64,000 bases of DNA from Brachycybe producta (Eukaryota > Arthropoda > Diplopoda > Playtdesmida > Andrognathidae). Made by a program: the position numbers and the translations under genes. The stretch lies in NCBI GenBank assembly GCA_036925085.1, contig JAUPFP010000025.1, positions 3,205,733 to 3,269,732 on the forward strand. Reading direction: 5' to 3'. Under the pieces are notes generated by a model. That model had not been told where the DNA came from and did not search any database. It saw only the letters and a program-made list of their open reading frames with translations. This document shows positions 1 to 12,930 of this stretch, piece after piece. Every line of letters starts with the position of its first letter. The stretch's first letter is position 1.

Positions 1-2130
1 CACACAGCCTCTCCAGATAGGCCGTTTTAAACGACCACAAAAAGATCTATTTAGCAGGGGCCGAACGCGGCCCTCCTCACGCTCTCGAGGCGAAACACAC
101 TCAGTCTCGACTGGAGAATCTTATGTATAGATGCATAACCACTCGAACGATGCTAGTCCTCTTTAGCCCGGTCTGAAGGTGCCAGTCAGAGGAACTCAGA
201 AGGTTTCTGAGGGCCTCTGTTGGTGGCTGAATTTTGGCTAAAGCCTCTCTCTGTGTATTTTTCCTGTTTGGAAATAAACTTACACAACACTTATAAAAGT
301 TCTCTTTATATAACACAATTCGTTTGATTACATGGTTATATTCCTTTAAATTGAAGATACAATTTTACTCTTGAAACTCTTGACTAGGACATTTACTCTA
401 AGTTCGAAATTACTCTCTGTAAACTCTGATCAAACTCTAAACTCGAACTGTCCTCCTCGAATCTCTATTCAGAACTGTCCTCAAGCATAAGTGGCACGGC
501 ACTTTCGTTCCGTCTCATTGCCCTGGGCCGGGGATATTACTTTAAAAGGAAAGGTATTTTGGGGGTAAATTGGAACTTAAAGTGCATTTCAGCTTATATC
601 TAATGTATTTAGATATTTCAGCTTAATTGTAGCTGGTCAGCTAGTGATGTCAACATCACATGATACCTATCAACCAATAGGAATGTAAAAACTATTACAT
701 GCAAATAATTATCTTACCATGCAAGGCCACATGATGACGACCTTGTGTATTAAAATAAATTCATTTAGGTGCTTGGAGCTAATTTCATGTGAACTGAAAA
801 GCTGTTTTGTTGCAGCTGAAGATGGCTAAACACAATAGCTGAAACACATGTAGTATAATACAGTATAATATTATAGACTAACAAAATATTCCCAATCAAA
901 ACAAAATAAGCTTAAGACATTGTGTAGCCAAATATTTTGATTTTAAATATTCATATTTTATTTGTGTTTTGTTAGCTCGTATTTAACTTACTATACATAA
1001 CATATAAAGAGTATAATAGTTTAAACATAAAATTGACACCGGAATCGATCACAAATTCCAAACACATTTGCAGCTTCTCATATAGGTTCCATACTGACAA
1101 GCATACTGAAGAGTTGCATGATTTGGACATAAATCAAAACATGTTTGAGTCCAAAGTAGACTCGTTTCTGTGCATTGTGCTATGATTAACCAAAAAAAAA
1201 AAAAGAAGTTCTATAAAATTGAATAAAATAATTTCAACAAAATGAAACTAAATACTTGCCAGTAGATTGTCCAATCACATTCGAGAAAAACGTAAACATC
1301 AAGGCAAACGTAAACATAACGGAATAAATCTTGAAACTGGCCATATTAATATGAGAATTGATCAAAGAAAAAACACTGACCAACAATTTAGAATGAGGAG
1401 TATACAGAGAATATCAGCACCTAACAAAAATGAAAATTGTGATCGAAAAATGAAAGCTGAATTAATTCTGCTACGTATAAAATCTTTATATATAGAGCTT
1501 CCATTACCATTTTCTCAAACAATACATTTTCATTTTGTCGGTTTGCAGTTATGAATATCCATGCGGAAAAGTTCCAGCTTTTATTTGTTTTATCAAAACA
1601 TTATGATTATGTACAGCCATCATCAATTAGCAACTGTTCAAATAAAATTTAATTGTACTAATGATCAAACTACAATGTGCATTGAACACAGCATGAAATA
1701 ATGCAGACACCTGTTGTCGCCAGTTCTAATTACATGGCCTTTTATGCATGCTGGCAAAGTATGATTAATATTAGTGTGTTTATCTCAACATGTGCACGTT
1801 TTCTACGTTAATCACAAATTGGAGACACAATAAAACCATTTAGCATAACCAGTAATAAAGTTTTCATTGTCTTTCAGTATGTTTTAGTATAGCAATTGTT
1901 TAATAATGAAAGCTGAAGTTGTTTTATAAAGCTGCATCTTTCTTGAAACACAGCAATATTACTGTCGCACACAAGCTGAGCTTCTTCTAGTAATACGAAA
2001 AACACAGTAAGTATACTCCATGCTGCCTTTCATATGATTTGTATCAACTGTATTTTAAATACATTTGATCCGCACACCACAAGATGAGTCCACTAAAGGA
2101 CGAGCGCAGACGCAGTCGGTGATAGACTAG
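1..2130. other. No gene recognised
   Basis: AT-rich sequence with short A-runs. No protein domain, RNA gene or clear element could be supported. The open frames here are short and lack splice or domain support. Confidence 0.4.
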
Positions 2131-2138
2131 GTTGTAGT

Positions 2139-2440
2139 AAGGCCAACGCACACAACCGACAGTCTGTCAGATGTCTAAGGCCGACAAACCACAAGCGCAC
2201 TTGACCGTCAGTTTGTCGGTGGTTATGCATGTGTGTGGATGCCTGCCATCATGCGCGCACACTGTCCAGAACCTATCTAAACACTATAAAACTGCCCGAC
2301 TAATTAGTCGTTCGTGTGCGCGTCCACGGCTGTTTACGGGTTCTCCATCTCATCGCCGACAATTGGGTCGGTGGGAAAAGTGGAACATGTCACATCTTTT
2401 GTATCGGTCCGTCAATTTAGTCGGCCGTGTGCGTTGCCAC
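2139..2440. repeat. GC-rich imperfect inverted repeat (MITE-like)
   Basis: GGCCAACGCACACAACCGAC near the left end is mirrored by TCGGCCGTGTGCGTTGCC at the right, and several GTCGGT-type motifs lie between. Base composition is clearly richer in GC than the surroundings. Confidence 0.4.
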
Positions 2441-3241
2441 CGATTGTCTTGTCGTCTACGGTCACCCAAAGACATTTCTCTCTGATAAATTACACAGGAT
2501 TTCAACATAGGAAAACATTTTTGAATAATTTCGTACTATGCTGAAACAATGTGCAATAGGTTCAAGGTGACAAATATGTGATAAGTGAAGACATCATGTG
2601 TCGATGGCCTTAGAGAACTATAGTCTACACCGACATTAGATCAGATTGAATATAACACATGTTCTACACAACCCTGTTAAAACACACAGTAGGCCTATAT
2701 AAATATTTAAAATATATATAACCCAATAGTTATATCAATACAGATGCTACTGATATGCATAGGGACTTTGTGGACTTGTGTGTAGAAAGGTGTTGGGTGT
2801 ACAAATCATTGTTACTATAAGTCATTTTCACATTGAGAAACAAATTAAATGCGAAAATGTCGAAAACCTAAGCAAGTGTATTTATAAAAAAATCAATGAT
2901 GGCCAAATGTTAATCTTAAGTGTATAGATGTCACAAACAACTTCTTTTTACGCTAACATTAAGGGCCTCAAGTGTGCCAAATATTTGCTAATAGTGCCAA
3001 TTGGCACTCAAACCACCTTTAACCACCTTTCGACTTCAACATTAAGTAGCAAGTGGTTGGGCTGTGGTTGCAATACTGTATAGACCTATTTTCTATGGAA
3101 AAACTCAACCCGAATTCATTTTGGTCAAAAAGTGTGCCAAGGGCATTGTTATATGCGACAAACGTTGCTGTCTTTTATGCAATTTTCATGTTAATCTTTT
3201 TTTTTTCTCTCAACATTTTCAAGTTTCACTACATCATACTG

Positions 3242-3525
3242 ATGATGGCCAATTTCAAAGTGTTGGCCCTGTTTTTTATGTTATTAACATTAACCATATA
3301 CCTATATAGTGTAAATGGAGCAGACCAGGGTCGTAAGTATTCATGTTTAAAATTATTCCAATAACCAAAAATATCTTAACTTTTTGGGTTTTTTTTTTCA
3401 CAGTATGCAGAGGACCCGGTGAAAAGTGGACTCAAGAATGTGAAACCGACTGCGGCAACAACAATATTCACTATTCATGCCAGTTAGGAGATTATACAAA
3501 GAGCTGCAGATGTCTTTGGCATTAA
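3242..3525 (+). CDS. Secreted six-cysteine peptide A, defensin-like (2 exons, 70 aa)
   Basis: Exon 1 (3242-3332) starts at tandem ATGs and encodes a hydrophobic leader (VLALFFMLLTLTIYLY). Exon 2 (3404-3525) follows a T-rich acceptor and carries the mature peptide. The phase-1 intron is 71 bp; the exons sum to 213 nt. Cysteine spacing is C-x10-C-x3-C-x8-C-x8-C-x-C, ending CRCLWH. CxxxC followed by CxC is the pattern of CS-alpha-beta defensins, which are secreted antimicrobial peptides (and the scaffold of some toxins), but the usual Gly two residues before the fourth Cys is absent. A poly(A) signal AATAAA lies at 3586-3591. Its paralogue is at 13674-13986. Function is inferred from the cysteine frame only; the family could be a different cysteine-rich fold. 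Confidence 0.72.
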
Positions 3526-3585
3526 TAGAATTCGATTAAAGATGAACTTTTAACTTTATAATTTCCATAGAATTAAAAACTAGAA

Positions 3586-3591
3586 AATAAA
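3586..3591 (+). terminator. Poly(A) signal AATAAA of peptide gene A
   Basis: An AATAAA hexamer about 60 nt after the stop codon of the small peptide gene. Confidence 0.5.
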
Positions 3592-4055
3592 TCAAAATAC
3601 TTTACTATTAACCTTTTACCAATAAATTTCAATGCAGTATATATTGAAAAAATTGTTTTAATAATTGTAAATGTTAAATGTTGTCATTCAGACTCAAGAA
3701 GAACACTTAAGATCGTTTTATTAATCACTGCTTAATAACAGGTATAAAATAGGTAAACTCGTCAACAATTACATGAAACTTCATATACAGTATAAAATTT
3801 GTGAGTTTAGCACTGCTTTTGACTAAATATTCACTAAGTATTCACTTGCCTCGTGTAACGCCAGCTTTATCATTTAAACCCTCAAAATAGGGTCCTCAAC
3901 ATCACACTTTTATTGAGCACTCTTAACAGTTTTTCAATGTTCAAACATTCTCTAAAAATAGAAAGAATCAACCTTTGGTTATAAAAAAATATGTTCAAAT
4001 ATGTTGAAATAATAAAATACATAATTATGAAAGATGTTGTATTTGATAAACTTGG

Positions 4056-4345
4056 TGTAACACCCAGTGAGTCGTGATCCCTCCAGAATGCTAGCCTGGT
4101 GGGTGCGCGACTCATCTATGTCCCTCCCGCCCTCTATATTTGGACTTGATCAGCAGAGTGATTACCTTTGGGACCATATGGCCACTTGGACCTGGTTACA
4201 CCTTGTAAGTGTACACAGGCCCAAGCATATAAAAGGGCCGTGTTTCTCTTTGTTAGCTGTCCATTCTTTCACTCAACTTGTACTACGTCGATCTTTATCC
4301 ATATCACATCATGGGCATGTGGACGACCCTACGCGATCGAGGAAG
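4056..4345 (+). repeat. LTR-like dispersed repeat
   Basis: Starts TGTAACACCCAGTGAG and contains TATAAAAGG. It aligns with the reverse complement of about 59920-60215. Confidence 0.4.
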
Positions 4346-4974
4346 AAACTAGCTACCGAAATAGGATGAAAATCGTCATTCGCTCACATTAGCGGGCGAA
4401 ATTATTTTTCCTAGCTCTTCTTTGGTTCCGTTTTTGGAATGGAGGTATATAGGATCATGCAAGAAAAGGGGAAAAAAGGATGTCTGTATGTCTGTGTGGG
4501 TGTGTCCGGAACCCGATTTTGTTCCTCGAACAATTCAAGAACGGAATGAGATAAAGACATGCAATATTTTTATTTGATTCCGTGGGTCAATATGATGCTC
4601 CTGACAAAAAATGAGAAAATTTTACCCAGGGGTTATTTTTTTATGAATAAAATATCATCAGACCTAAAATGATGTACACATTCTGACGATGAAACTGGAA
4701 AAAAATTGAAATTTTAGAGCGATTTGATATATAAAATTTCGATTTTTTAAAAACGTAATTTTTTTAAAAAATAATCTCGATTCTTCCTCTTTTCAGTTGT
4801 AGCATTCGAAAGGGGGACTTTTCTATTATTTAGGAGGGGTGTTCCTTTCTATGTTCTGTAATTATTTTTGTATATTAGAATACATGTGACTTATTTTCAT
4901 TTTAAACCCATATTATTACAAATGAATGACACATGCGCATCACATGTAACTATGTCATGTACTTGAATACATAC

Positions 4975-6190
4975 ATGTGTGTACATGTGCGTACACATGC
5001 GCACAAGTGTGTACATGTGCGTACACATGCGCACAAGTGTGTACATGTGCGAACACATGCGCACAAGTGTGTACATGTGCGTACACATGCGCACAAGTGT
5101 GTACATGTGCGTACACATGCGCACAAGTGTGTACATGTGCGTACACGTGCGTACACACGCGCACAAGTGCGTACACGTGCGTACACACGCGCACAAGTGC
5201 GTACACGTGCGTACACACGCGCACAAGTGCGTACACGTGCGTACACACGCGCACACGCGCGTACACGTGCGTACACACGCGCACACGCGCGTACATGTGC
5301 GTACACACGCGCACACGCGTGTACATGTGCGTACACACGCGCACACGCGTGTACATGTGCGTACACACGCGCACACGCGTGTACATGTGCGTACACATGC
5401 GCACACGCGTGTACATGTGCGTACACATGCGCACACGCGTGTACATGTGCGTACACATGCGCACACGCGTGTACATGTGCGTACACATGCGCACACGCGT
5501 GTACATGTGCGTACACATGCGCACACGCGTGTACATGTGCGTACACATGCGCACACGCGTGTACATGTGCGTACACATGCGCACACGCGTGTACATGTGC
5601 GTACACATGCGCACACGCGTGTACATGTGCGTACACATGCGCACACGCGTGTACATGTGCGTACACATGCGCACACGCGTGTACATGTGCGTACACATGC
5701 GCACACGCGTGTACATGTGCGTACACATGCGCACACGCGTGTACATGTGCGTACACATGCGCACACGCGTGTACATGTGCGTACACATGCGCACACGCGT
5801 GTACATGTGCGTACACATGCGCACACGCATGTACATGTGCGTACACATGCGCACACGCGTGTACATGTGCGTACACATGCGCACACGCGTGTACATGTGC
5901 GTACACATGCGCACACGCGTGTACATGTGCGTACACATGCGCACACGCGTGTACATGTGCGTACACATGCGCACACGCGTGTACATGTGCATACACATGC
6001 GCACACGCGTGTACATGTGCGTACACATGCGCACACGCGTGTACATGTGCGTACACATGCGCACACGCGTGTACATGTGCGTACACATGCGCACACGCGT
6101 GTACATGTGCGTACACATGCGCACACGCGTGTTAATGTGCGTAAACATGTGCACACGTGTGTTCATGTGCGTACTCATGTGCACACATGT
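4975..6190. repeat. 30-bp minisatellite, left arm (about 40 units)
   Basis: The unit is GTACATGTGCGTACACATGC plus GCACACGCGT. The outer five units carry a GCACAAGTGT variant, a short block has a CGTGCGTACACAC variant, and the GCACACGCGT form fills the rest. It is almost free of stop codons in all frames, so the open frames of about 400 codons on both strands are artefacts. Confidence 0.95.
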
Positions 6191-6277
6191 AACAATGAAA
6201 AAAAAGTTGGTTATTTGATACATGAAAGCATATATTAAAGCAATGGAAGTCTATAGGGTTCCTTGAATCCCTTGTTT

Positions 6278-7947
6278 TATTTATAAATTCTCACAAGCAA
6301 CTCAAGCTACAAAAAATAACAGAACTTTAACTCTAAAAAGTAAGAAAATAAGTTAATATTTGTTAGCAGTTCTCTAAGGGAAGACACCTTTGTTTATGAG
6401 AAAGCCAATGTTTTTTCTAAAACCTTCAGGTTCTTGAGATCAGTGAAGATCTATAGTAATTCCAATCAACTTGACTTTTATATTAAACATGAATTTTTAT
6501 TTATTCGAATATATAGAAGTTTTCAAGATTATAAATTTGGCAATAAGACAAATAACATACAACTTTAAAAGAAAAGGTAGGATTTGAACTTAATATATGA
6601 GAAAAGTTCAAACAAGGAGTATCATAAGTTTGGGCATTATAAGGCTTCAGGCAAAAAGGGTGCAAAGCTATTCAGGTCCAATAGGAATACAACCACACAA
6701 AGGGAAAAAGAGGGGGACAAAAAATAGACCAATGCACAATGCATAAGTGTTCAAACTAAATTTTAAATTATGTTAAAGTCCCATTTTCTTAAGAGCCTAG
6801 ATCCACGTCCATCTTTTTGTTTTGAGCAGACGACAACGAGACAAATGAGTGTTCTTATATGGAGTTACTAAAACTGCAAGAAATCGCCTCACAATCGCTC
6901 AATTCAAATACAGTAAAGCGCAAAATGCAATAAAAAGTATTGTTCTTTCAGTGCTCGATTTATATAATTTTTGAAAAGGTCCTTCTATTTTTAAACAAGG
7001 TTCAAAGTCGTTTGTTTTTTTAACCCCATGTTAAATCCCATTGGATCAAAAACCGTCCCACAAACATTTGAAAAACTCTCGTTAAAACTGATTTAGAACA
7101 ATAACAAAATAATTAGCACATACATTCATGTATTGGCTTCACGATGTTTCCTTTTTATAAATTTTGAAAAGGTCCTTCTATTTTTTAATAACGTTTAAAA
7201 TCGTACGTTTTTAAACTCCATGTTAAGTCCCATAGGACTAAAACACCGTCCAACAAAAGATAAGAGAACTCTGATTAAAAATGATTTAGAGCAATCAGAA
7301 AAATTAGCACGTACTTACATGTGTTTATTGCCTTCAGGATTATTCCTTTTTCTAAATTTGAAAACGGCTTTCTATTTTTAAATAACATTTAAAATCTTAC
7401 GTTTTTTAACTCCATGTTAAGTCCCATAGGAGCAAAAAACCGTCACCCAAACATTTGAAGAACTCCCGTTAAAACAACTCAGAACAATAACAAAATAATT
7501 ATTACGTGCATTAATCTACTGGCTTCACAATGTTTTCTTTTTAGAAGGTTAGCACGCGAAATTATTTTTCTATTAATTATTATGTGACTTCGAACCGGGA
7601 GAAAAAACGTTAAAAAACCGTTTTTCAGTGAACAACGATTGCAGCGCCTACATTCGGAGAAATTTTGAACTAAACGATGTATCTAGCCTCTTAAGAGTAA
7701 TTTTAAAAGTAGCTTTCTTGGTTGGGAAATTCTAACTAAATAGACCCAATTAAAATTTAAAGAAAATATTCAACCACTTACAACAGAAGCCTCCAGTAGT
7801 TCATTTAGAAGATATGGTTTGGCTGTCAAAATAACCTGAGTTTGACCAATAGGTGTTAAGTTCACCCTTCAAATTTGTGTTACCCCAGGTAATGAAAAAG
7901 CTAGGAGAACCAACAATCAGTTTTTCATGGCTAAATTGTCCTTAGAC
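6278..7947. other. Foldback spacer with three 190-bp tandem units
   Basis: Three diverged direct repeats begin near 6973, 7165 and 7360 (GAAAAGGTCCTTCTATTTTT and variants). No coding sequence is seen. Confidence 0.6.
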
Positions 7948-8029
7948 AAACAAGGGATTCAAGGAACCCTATAGACCTCCATTGCTTTAATATATGCTTT
8001 CATATATCAAATAACCAACTTTTTTTCAT

Positions 8030-8884
8030 TGTGCGCATGTGTACGCACATGTACACACTTGTGCGCATGTGTACGCACATGTACACACTTGTGCGCATGT
8101 GTACGCACATGTACACACTTGTGCGCATGTGTACGCACATGTACACACTTGTGCGCATGTGTACGCACATGTACACACTTGTGCGCATGTGTACGCACAT
8201 GTACACACTTGTGCGCATGTGTACGCACATGTACACACTTGTGCGCATGTGTACGCACATGTACACACTTGTGCGCATGTGTACGCACATGTACACACTT
8301 GTGCGCATGTGTACGCACATGTACACACTTGTGCGCATGTGTACGCACATGTACACACTTGTGCGCATGTGTACGCACATGTACACACTTGTGCGCATGT
8401 GTACGCACATGTACACACTTGTGCGCATGTGTACGCACATGTACACACTTGTGCGCATGTGTACGCACATGTACACACTTGTGCGCATGTTTACGCACAT
8501 GTACACACTTGTGCGCATGTGTACGCACATGTACACACTTGTGCGCATGTGTACGCACATGTACACACTTGTGCGCATGTGTACGCACATGTACACACTT
8601 GTGCGCATGTGTACGCACATGTACACACTTGTGCGCATGTGTACGCACATGTACACACTTGTGCGCATGTGTACGCACATGTACACACTTGTGCGCATGT
8701 GTACGCACATGTACACACTTGTGCGCATGTGTACGCACATGTACACACGTGTGCGCATGTGTATGCACATGTACACACGTGTGCGCATGTGTACGCACAT
8801 GTACACACGTGTGCGCATGTGTACGCACATGTACACACGTGTGCGCATGTGTACGCACATGTACACACGTGTGCGCATGTGTAT
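8030..8884. repeat. 30-bp minisatellite, right arm (about 28 units)
   Basis: This is the inverted counterpart of the left-arm minisatellite. Here the GCACAAGTGT-type unit predominates and only the outer five or so units have the ACACGTGT variant, the reverse of the left arm's balance. Confidence 0.95.
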
Positions 8885-9446
8885 ATAGATAATCACACAT
8901 GTATGTACTCATGTACATGACATAGTTACATGTGATGCGCATGCGTCATTCATTTGTAATAATATGGGTTTAAAATGAAAATACGTCACATGTATTCTAA
9001 TATACAAAAATAATAACAGAACATAAAAAGGAACACCCCTCCTAAATAATAGAAAAGTCCCCCCTTTCGAATGCTACAACTGGAAAGAGGAAGAATCTCG
9101 ATTTTTTGAAAAAAAAATTACGTTTTTAAAAAATCGAAATTTTATATATCGAATCGCTCTAAAATTCCAATTTTTTTCCAGTTTCATCGTCAGAATGTTT
9201 ACATCATTTTAAGTCTGATGACATTTTATTGTAGGTGGCCCCGTTTTCGAGTTGTTCGACCCACTAAAAATTATGACCAAAAACTCAAAATTTGTTTCTA
9301 AAAAATTCATAAAAAAATAACCCCTGGGTAAAATTTTCTCATTTTTTGTCAGGAGCTTCATATTGACCCACGGAATCAAATAAAAAATACTGCATGTCTT
9401 TATCTCATTCCGTTCTTGAGTTGTTCGAGGAACTAAATCGGGTTCC

Positions 9447-9448
<2 letters not shown>

Positions 9449-9477
<29 letters not shown>
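9449..9477. repeat. (AC)n microsatellite
   Basis: An uninterrupted AC run inside the right foldback arm; the left arm has only a short GTGTGGGTGTG at the matching place. Confidence 0.8.
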
Positions 9478-9482
<5 letters not shown>

Positions 9483-9552
9483 ACAGACATCCTTTTTTTC
9501 CCCTTTTCTTGCATGATCCTATATACCTTCATTGCTCTTTAGAGCAATGGAG

Positions 9553-9880
9553 GTCAAAAAGAACCGATGATCAAAGATCATAGCTACTTATATGTCTATA
9601 CAACAAACCACTTTGATAATTATGGCTTCTCATGTGCTCAACAAAACTGTCAGGCTTTTAACACTAAGAATACCTCTTTCTCAGGGGTTCACCCAAGACA
9701 GTTTTAGGCAAAAAGAACCGAAAATCACTGTTTCATGGCTAGTTTGCTATTAGACAAAAAGAACCGATGATCAAAGATCATAGCTACTTATGTGTCTTTT
9801 AACAATAAACCACTTTGGTGCTTCTGGCTTCTCATGTACCTAAGAAAACTGTCAGGCTATAGCACTAAGAAGGTTCTAAG
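9553..9880 (+). repeat. Two direct repeats of about 105 bp
   Basis: AAAAGAACCGATGATCAAAG followed by ATCATAGCTACTTA and AACCACTTTG occurs at about 9555 and again at about 9757. No coding capacity. Confidence 0.6.
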
Positions 9881-10382
9881 TTCCTTTTTTAGGCCAACAC
9901 AGGTTATCCTCAGAATGAGGCTATGAGTAAATTCAGGGTAACTTGTGTTTTTACCAAGATAATGTCCATTAACAAGGAACCGCCAATCTTATGATTGTGG
10001 CTTCTTAGTTTCTGGTTACCGTCAGTTACTTACACAAGTGTTCCCATATAAAGTACTAATAGTTGTCAGCTTACCAAGTCCAGAGTCCACAAAGTGTTCT
10101 AGAGAGAGAGAGAGGTTCTTGTTCCAAGTCCAATGCTGGAGTCAATGCTTATTTGCCAAAATGTTGGCCTTTTTATACAAATCTTCTCTCATAGAGAATC
10201 ATTGGAACCTTGTGATTGGTAGATGAACTTTTAGTACAATTAAGCTTATTTGCATGTGAGCTTGACAATTTTATTTAAAAAGTTGACTAATAAATTTATG
10301 ATCATGAGAAATCATATTTAAGTTGGGGTCTTAAATACATTTTCTAATTTGGATTGGAAGTGAACATTTTCCTTTAAAAAAA

Positions 10383-10560
10383 TTGTTTTCATAGGTTTAT
10401 TCGTATTGTTTTCATAGGTTTATTCGTATTGTTTTCATAGGTTTATTCGTATTGTTTTCATAGGTTTATTCAAATTGTTTTCATAGGTTTATTCAAATTA
10501 TTTTCATAAATTAAAATAAAGTAACCCACAACCAAAAATAAAGTAACCCACAACCAAAAA
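10383..10560. repeat. 23-bp tandem repeat and 21-bp duplicate
   Basis: About six copies of TTGTTTTCATAGGTTTATTC plus GTA or AAA are followed by two copies of AAAGTAACCCACAACCAAAA. Confidence 0.8.
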
Positions 10561-10789
10561 TGAAGACATCAAAAAAGAAAGAACTGAATGAATCAATTGA
10601 ACATAAACGTCTGTATTAGAAACACATTTACAATATTAGCGGTTCTTAAACTGGGGTCCTCAGAGCTATTGTGAGGAGTCCGTGAAAAAAATTTGCAACA
10701 GACTACCTCGGAGCAGACCAACGAAACAAAATTTTGAATACCGTTCGTTACAATTTCAATTTATTTAAGTATTAATTTTAATTTCAATT

Positions 10790-11155
10790 TCAATTCATTT
10801 CAATTCAAATTTCGTTTCAATTCAAATTTCATTTCGTTTCAATTGCAATTCATTTAAATTGAAATTTCATTTCGTTTCAATTGCAATTCATTTAAATTGA
10901 AATTTCATTTCGTTTCAATTGCAATTCATTTAAATTGAAATTTCATTTCGTTTCAATTGCAATTCATTTAAATTGAAATTTCATTTCGTTTCAATTGCAA
11001 TTCATTTAAATTGAAATTTCATTTCGTTTCAATTGCAATTCATTTAAATTGAAATTTCATTTCGTTTCAATTGCAATTCATTTAAATTGAAATTTCATTT
11101 CGTTTCAATTTCAATTCATTTAAATTGAAATTTCATTTCGTTTCAATTTTAATTC
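10790..11155. repeat. 38-bp tandem repeat (about 8 units)
   Basis: Units begin AATTTCATTTCGTTTCAATT and continue GCAATTCATTTAAATTGA. The unit is internally near-palindromic. Confidence 0.85.
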
Positions 11156-11940
11156 GTTGAAATAAAATCATAGAAAAGAGATGATATCAAACGTTCTCAG
11201 CAGTTTTTTTACAAAGCTATTCCTGAATTCTTTTGTTATTATCCCTTTTTGATTAGAAGAAATGATACAAGGCTAAATTTTTCGTCACCCCTTCTGACGT
11301 CACAAGCTTCTTCTTACGATGAGGCAGGTTACACGAGTGTATAATTAATCTCAATAAAATTTAGCATGTCTTTTTTTTTAATTTGTCAATCTATGTTTTG
11401 GCTTCGAATTTCTGAAAGTTGTAAACATTTCTATTAAATAATGTAAACATTTTTAAACGTTCACAACTTTCAAACACGCATTTCAGCATTGCAACTACAA
11501 TTTTCAACGAACACTTAATAATACTAATACACTAAGACAAGTAACGTGTAATTGACATTATGAAATGCCTGACTTTAATTGTTACAATTTTTATATAGCT
11601 TGGTAAACGTCCTCTGTTTTAATGAAAAATAGGACCTACTACGCGTGCTTAACTATTTCTAAAGTAGCAATTTCCCATCTGGTAATTGTATGCCTGGCCA
11701 TTTCGTCTATAGACCTAGATCCTACAAATCAAAAATATTTGCTGTGGACAATGTTTATTTTACAGTTTCGTTAGATGTCCATAATTATAATGCACGCAAG
11801 TGTACTAACGCAATAAAATGCATCGTATAAAAGTGCATGTATATATGCTTCAGAAGTTATTCCCCATACCACAACTCACTCAATTTTTTTGTTGGCAGAA
11901 CACATCTTCTTGTCTAATTAGTAAGTATTCATGAAAAATA

Positions 11941-12930
11941 AGGGCCCAATTTATACAGGTACGTCACGACTACGGGACGAGCCCGAAAAAAACGCCTTTC
12001 TGTTTCTATTGCACGTGGAGAGATGAGCACGAATCAGGGGCTCGTTTCACAAAACTACAAGTCTTGTTAGTAAGAAGTAAATTTTTACAAGTTTGTAAAA
12101 TAACTACATTACAAGTGTACACTTGCAATTGCAAGTGAATTACTTGTAAACCACAAAAGATCACTTATAAGTGTAGTTGCCAAACCGAAACTTGACACTT
12201 GTTGCCAACCAGAGATTTTCTACCTAACTCAAAAGGTAGGTAGATTGTTTTATAAGTGTTTAGAAGTTCCAATCTCATATTTCTTTTAAAACACACAGCT
12301 TATTTCCTAATGCAACACTTTTATAAACATTTTTGACACTATGTAATTACACAAAAAAAAAGAAATGACTTTTATACATAATGTTCTTATAAGTTGTTAC
12401 TAACAAGTTGTGCCAACTAGACTTGTTGCAGACAAGTCCAATTTCATTTGTTCCCAACATCTTGTAAGTTACAATTGTTACTCACAAGACTTGTAGTTTT
12501 GTGTACAACGTGACTACAACAGTAGTTCGTGAAACAACTGTAACCAACAAGTTGTAATTACAAATACTTGTACCAAAATCTACAGTTGTTACTAACAATA
12601 GTTGTAGTTTTGTGAAACGGGCCCCTGGGCAAAGACTTTAGAACGACTCGTGATGTAATCGTTTAGATAAAATGATCTCGACCACTTCTTCGTTCTAAAA
12701 ATCGTGCACATCGAGTAGGGATTACCATAACAAACGAGAACGGGAAGAGAACTGAAAGAGATTTCGGAAAATTATCGTTGGCAACGATAGTTGAGCGAGA
12801 CTCGTCCGTAAAACGGACGAGCTCGGCGTTAATATAAACAGTTCTATTGAAACCCCCTTCAACAAGATTTTAGCTCGGGCTCGCGTCATGCTCATCACAT
12901 AGTCGTGACGTGCCTGTATAAAAGAACCCT
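11941..12930. mobile_element. MITE with outer ends AGGG..TATACAGG..CGTCACGACTA
   Basis: The left end contains TTATACAGGTACGTCACGAC, and the right end its inverted counterpart. GAGCCCG motifs follow on both sides. A second element (12035-12627) is nested inside. Confidence 0.55.
12035..12627. mobile_element. Nested MITE with CAGGGGCYCGTTTCAC ends
   Basis: Terminal inverted repeats CAGGGGCTCGTTTCACAAAA and, from the right, CAGGGGCCCGTTTCACAAAA. The interior has many ACAAGT and ACTTGT words. No coding capacity. Confidence 0.65.

Larger units (their letters stand above)
4438..9533. mobile_element. Foldback-type element with minisatellite-bearing inverted arms
   Basis: The left arm (4438-6277) and right arm (7948-9533) are inverted copies. 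Outer ends read AATGGAGGTATATAGG and inner ends run to CAAGGGATTCAAGG. Each arm includes a long 30-bp minisatellite. Long inverted arms made of tandem repeats are the hallmark of foldback (FB-like) elements. The 1.67-kb spacer holds no transposase. I could not identify a target duplication. Confidence 0.65.

Noticed and set aside
4897-6238. Very long open frames (about 400 codons) in several frames on both strands
   Set aside because: They are by-products of the 30-bp minisatellite, whose unit lacks stop codons; the translations are simple 10-residue repeats with no coding bias.
4930-8900. CRISPR-like regular array
   Set aside because: Units are contiguous with no unique spacers and the genome is eukaryotic; it is a minisatellite.
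8000-8942. Long repetitive open frames on both strands
   Set aside because: Same minisatellite in the right foldback arm; not genes.
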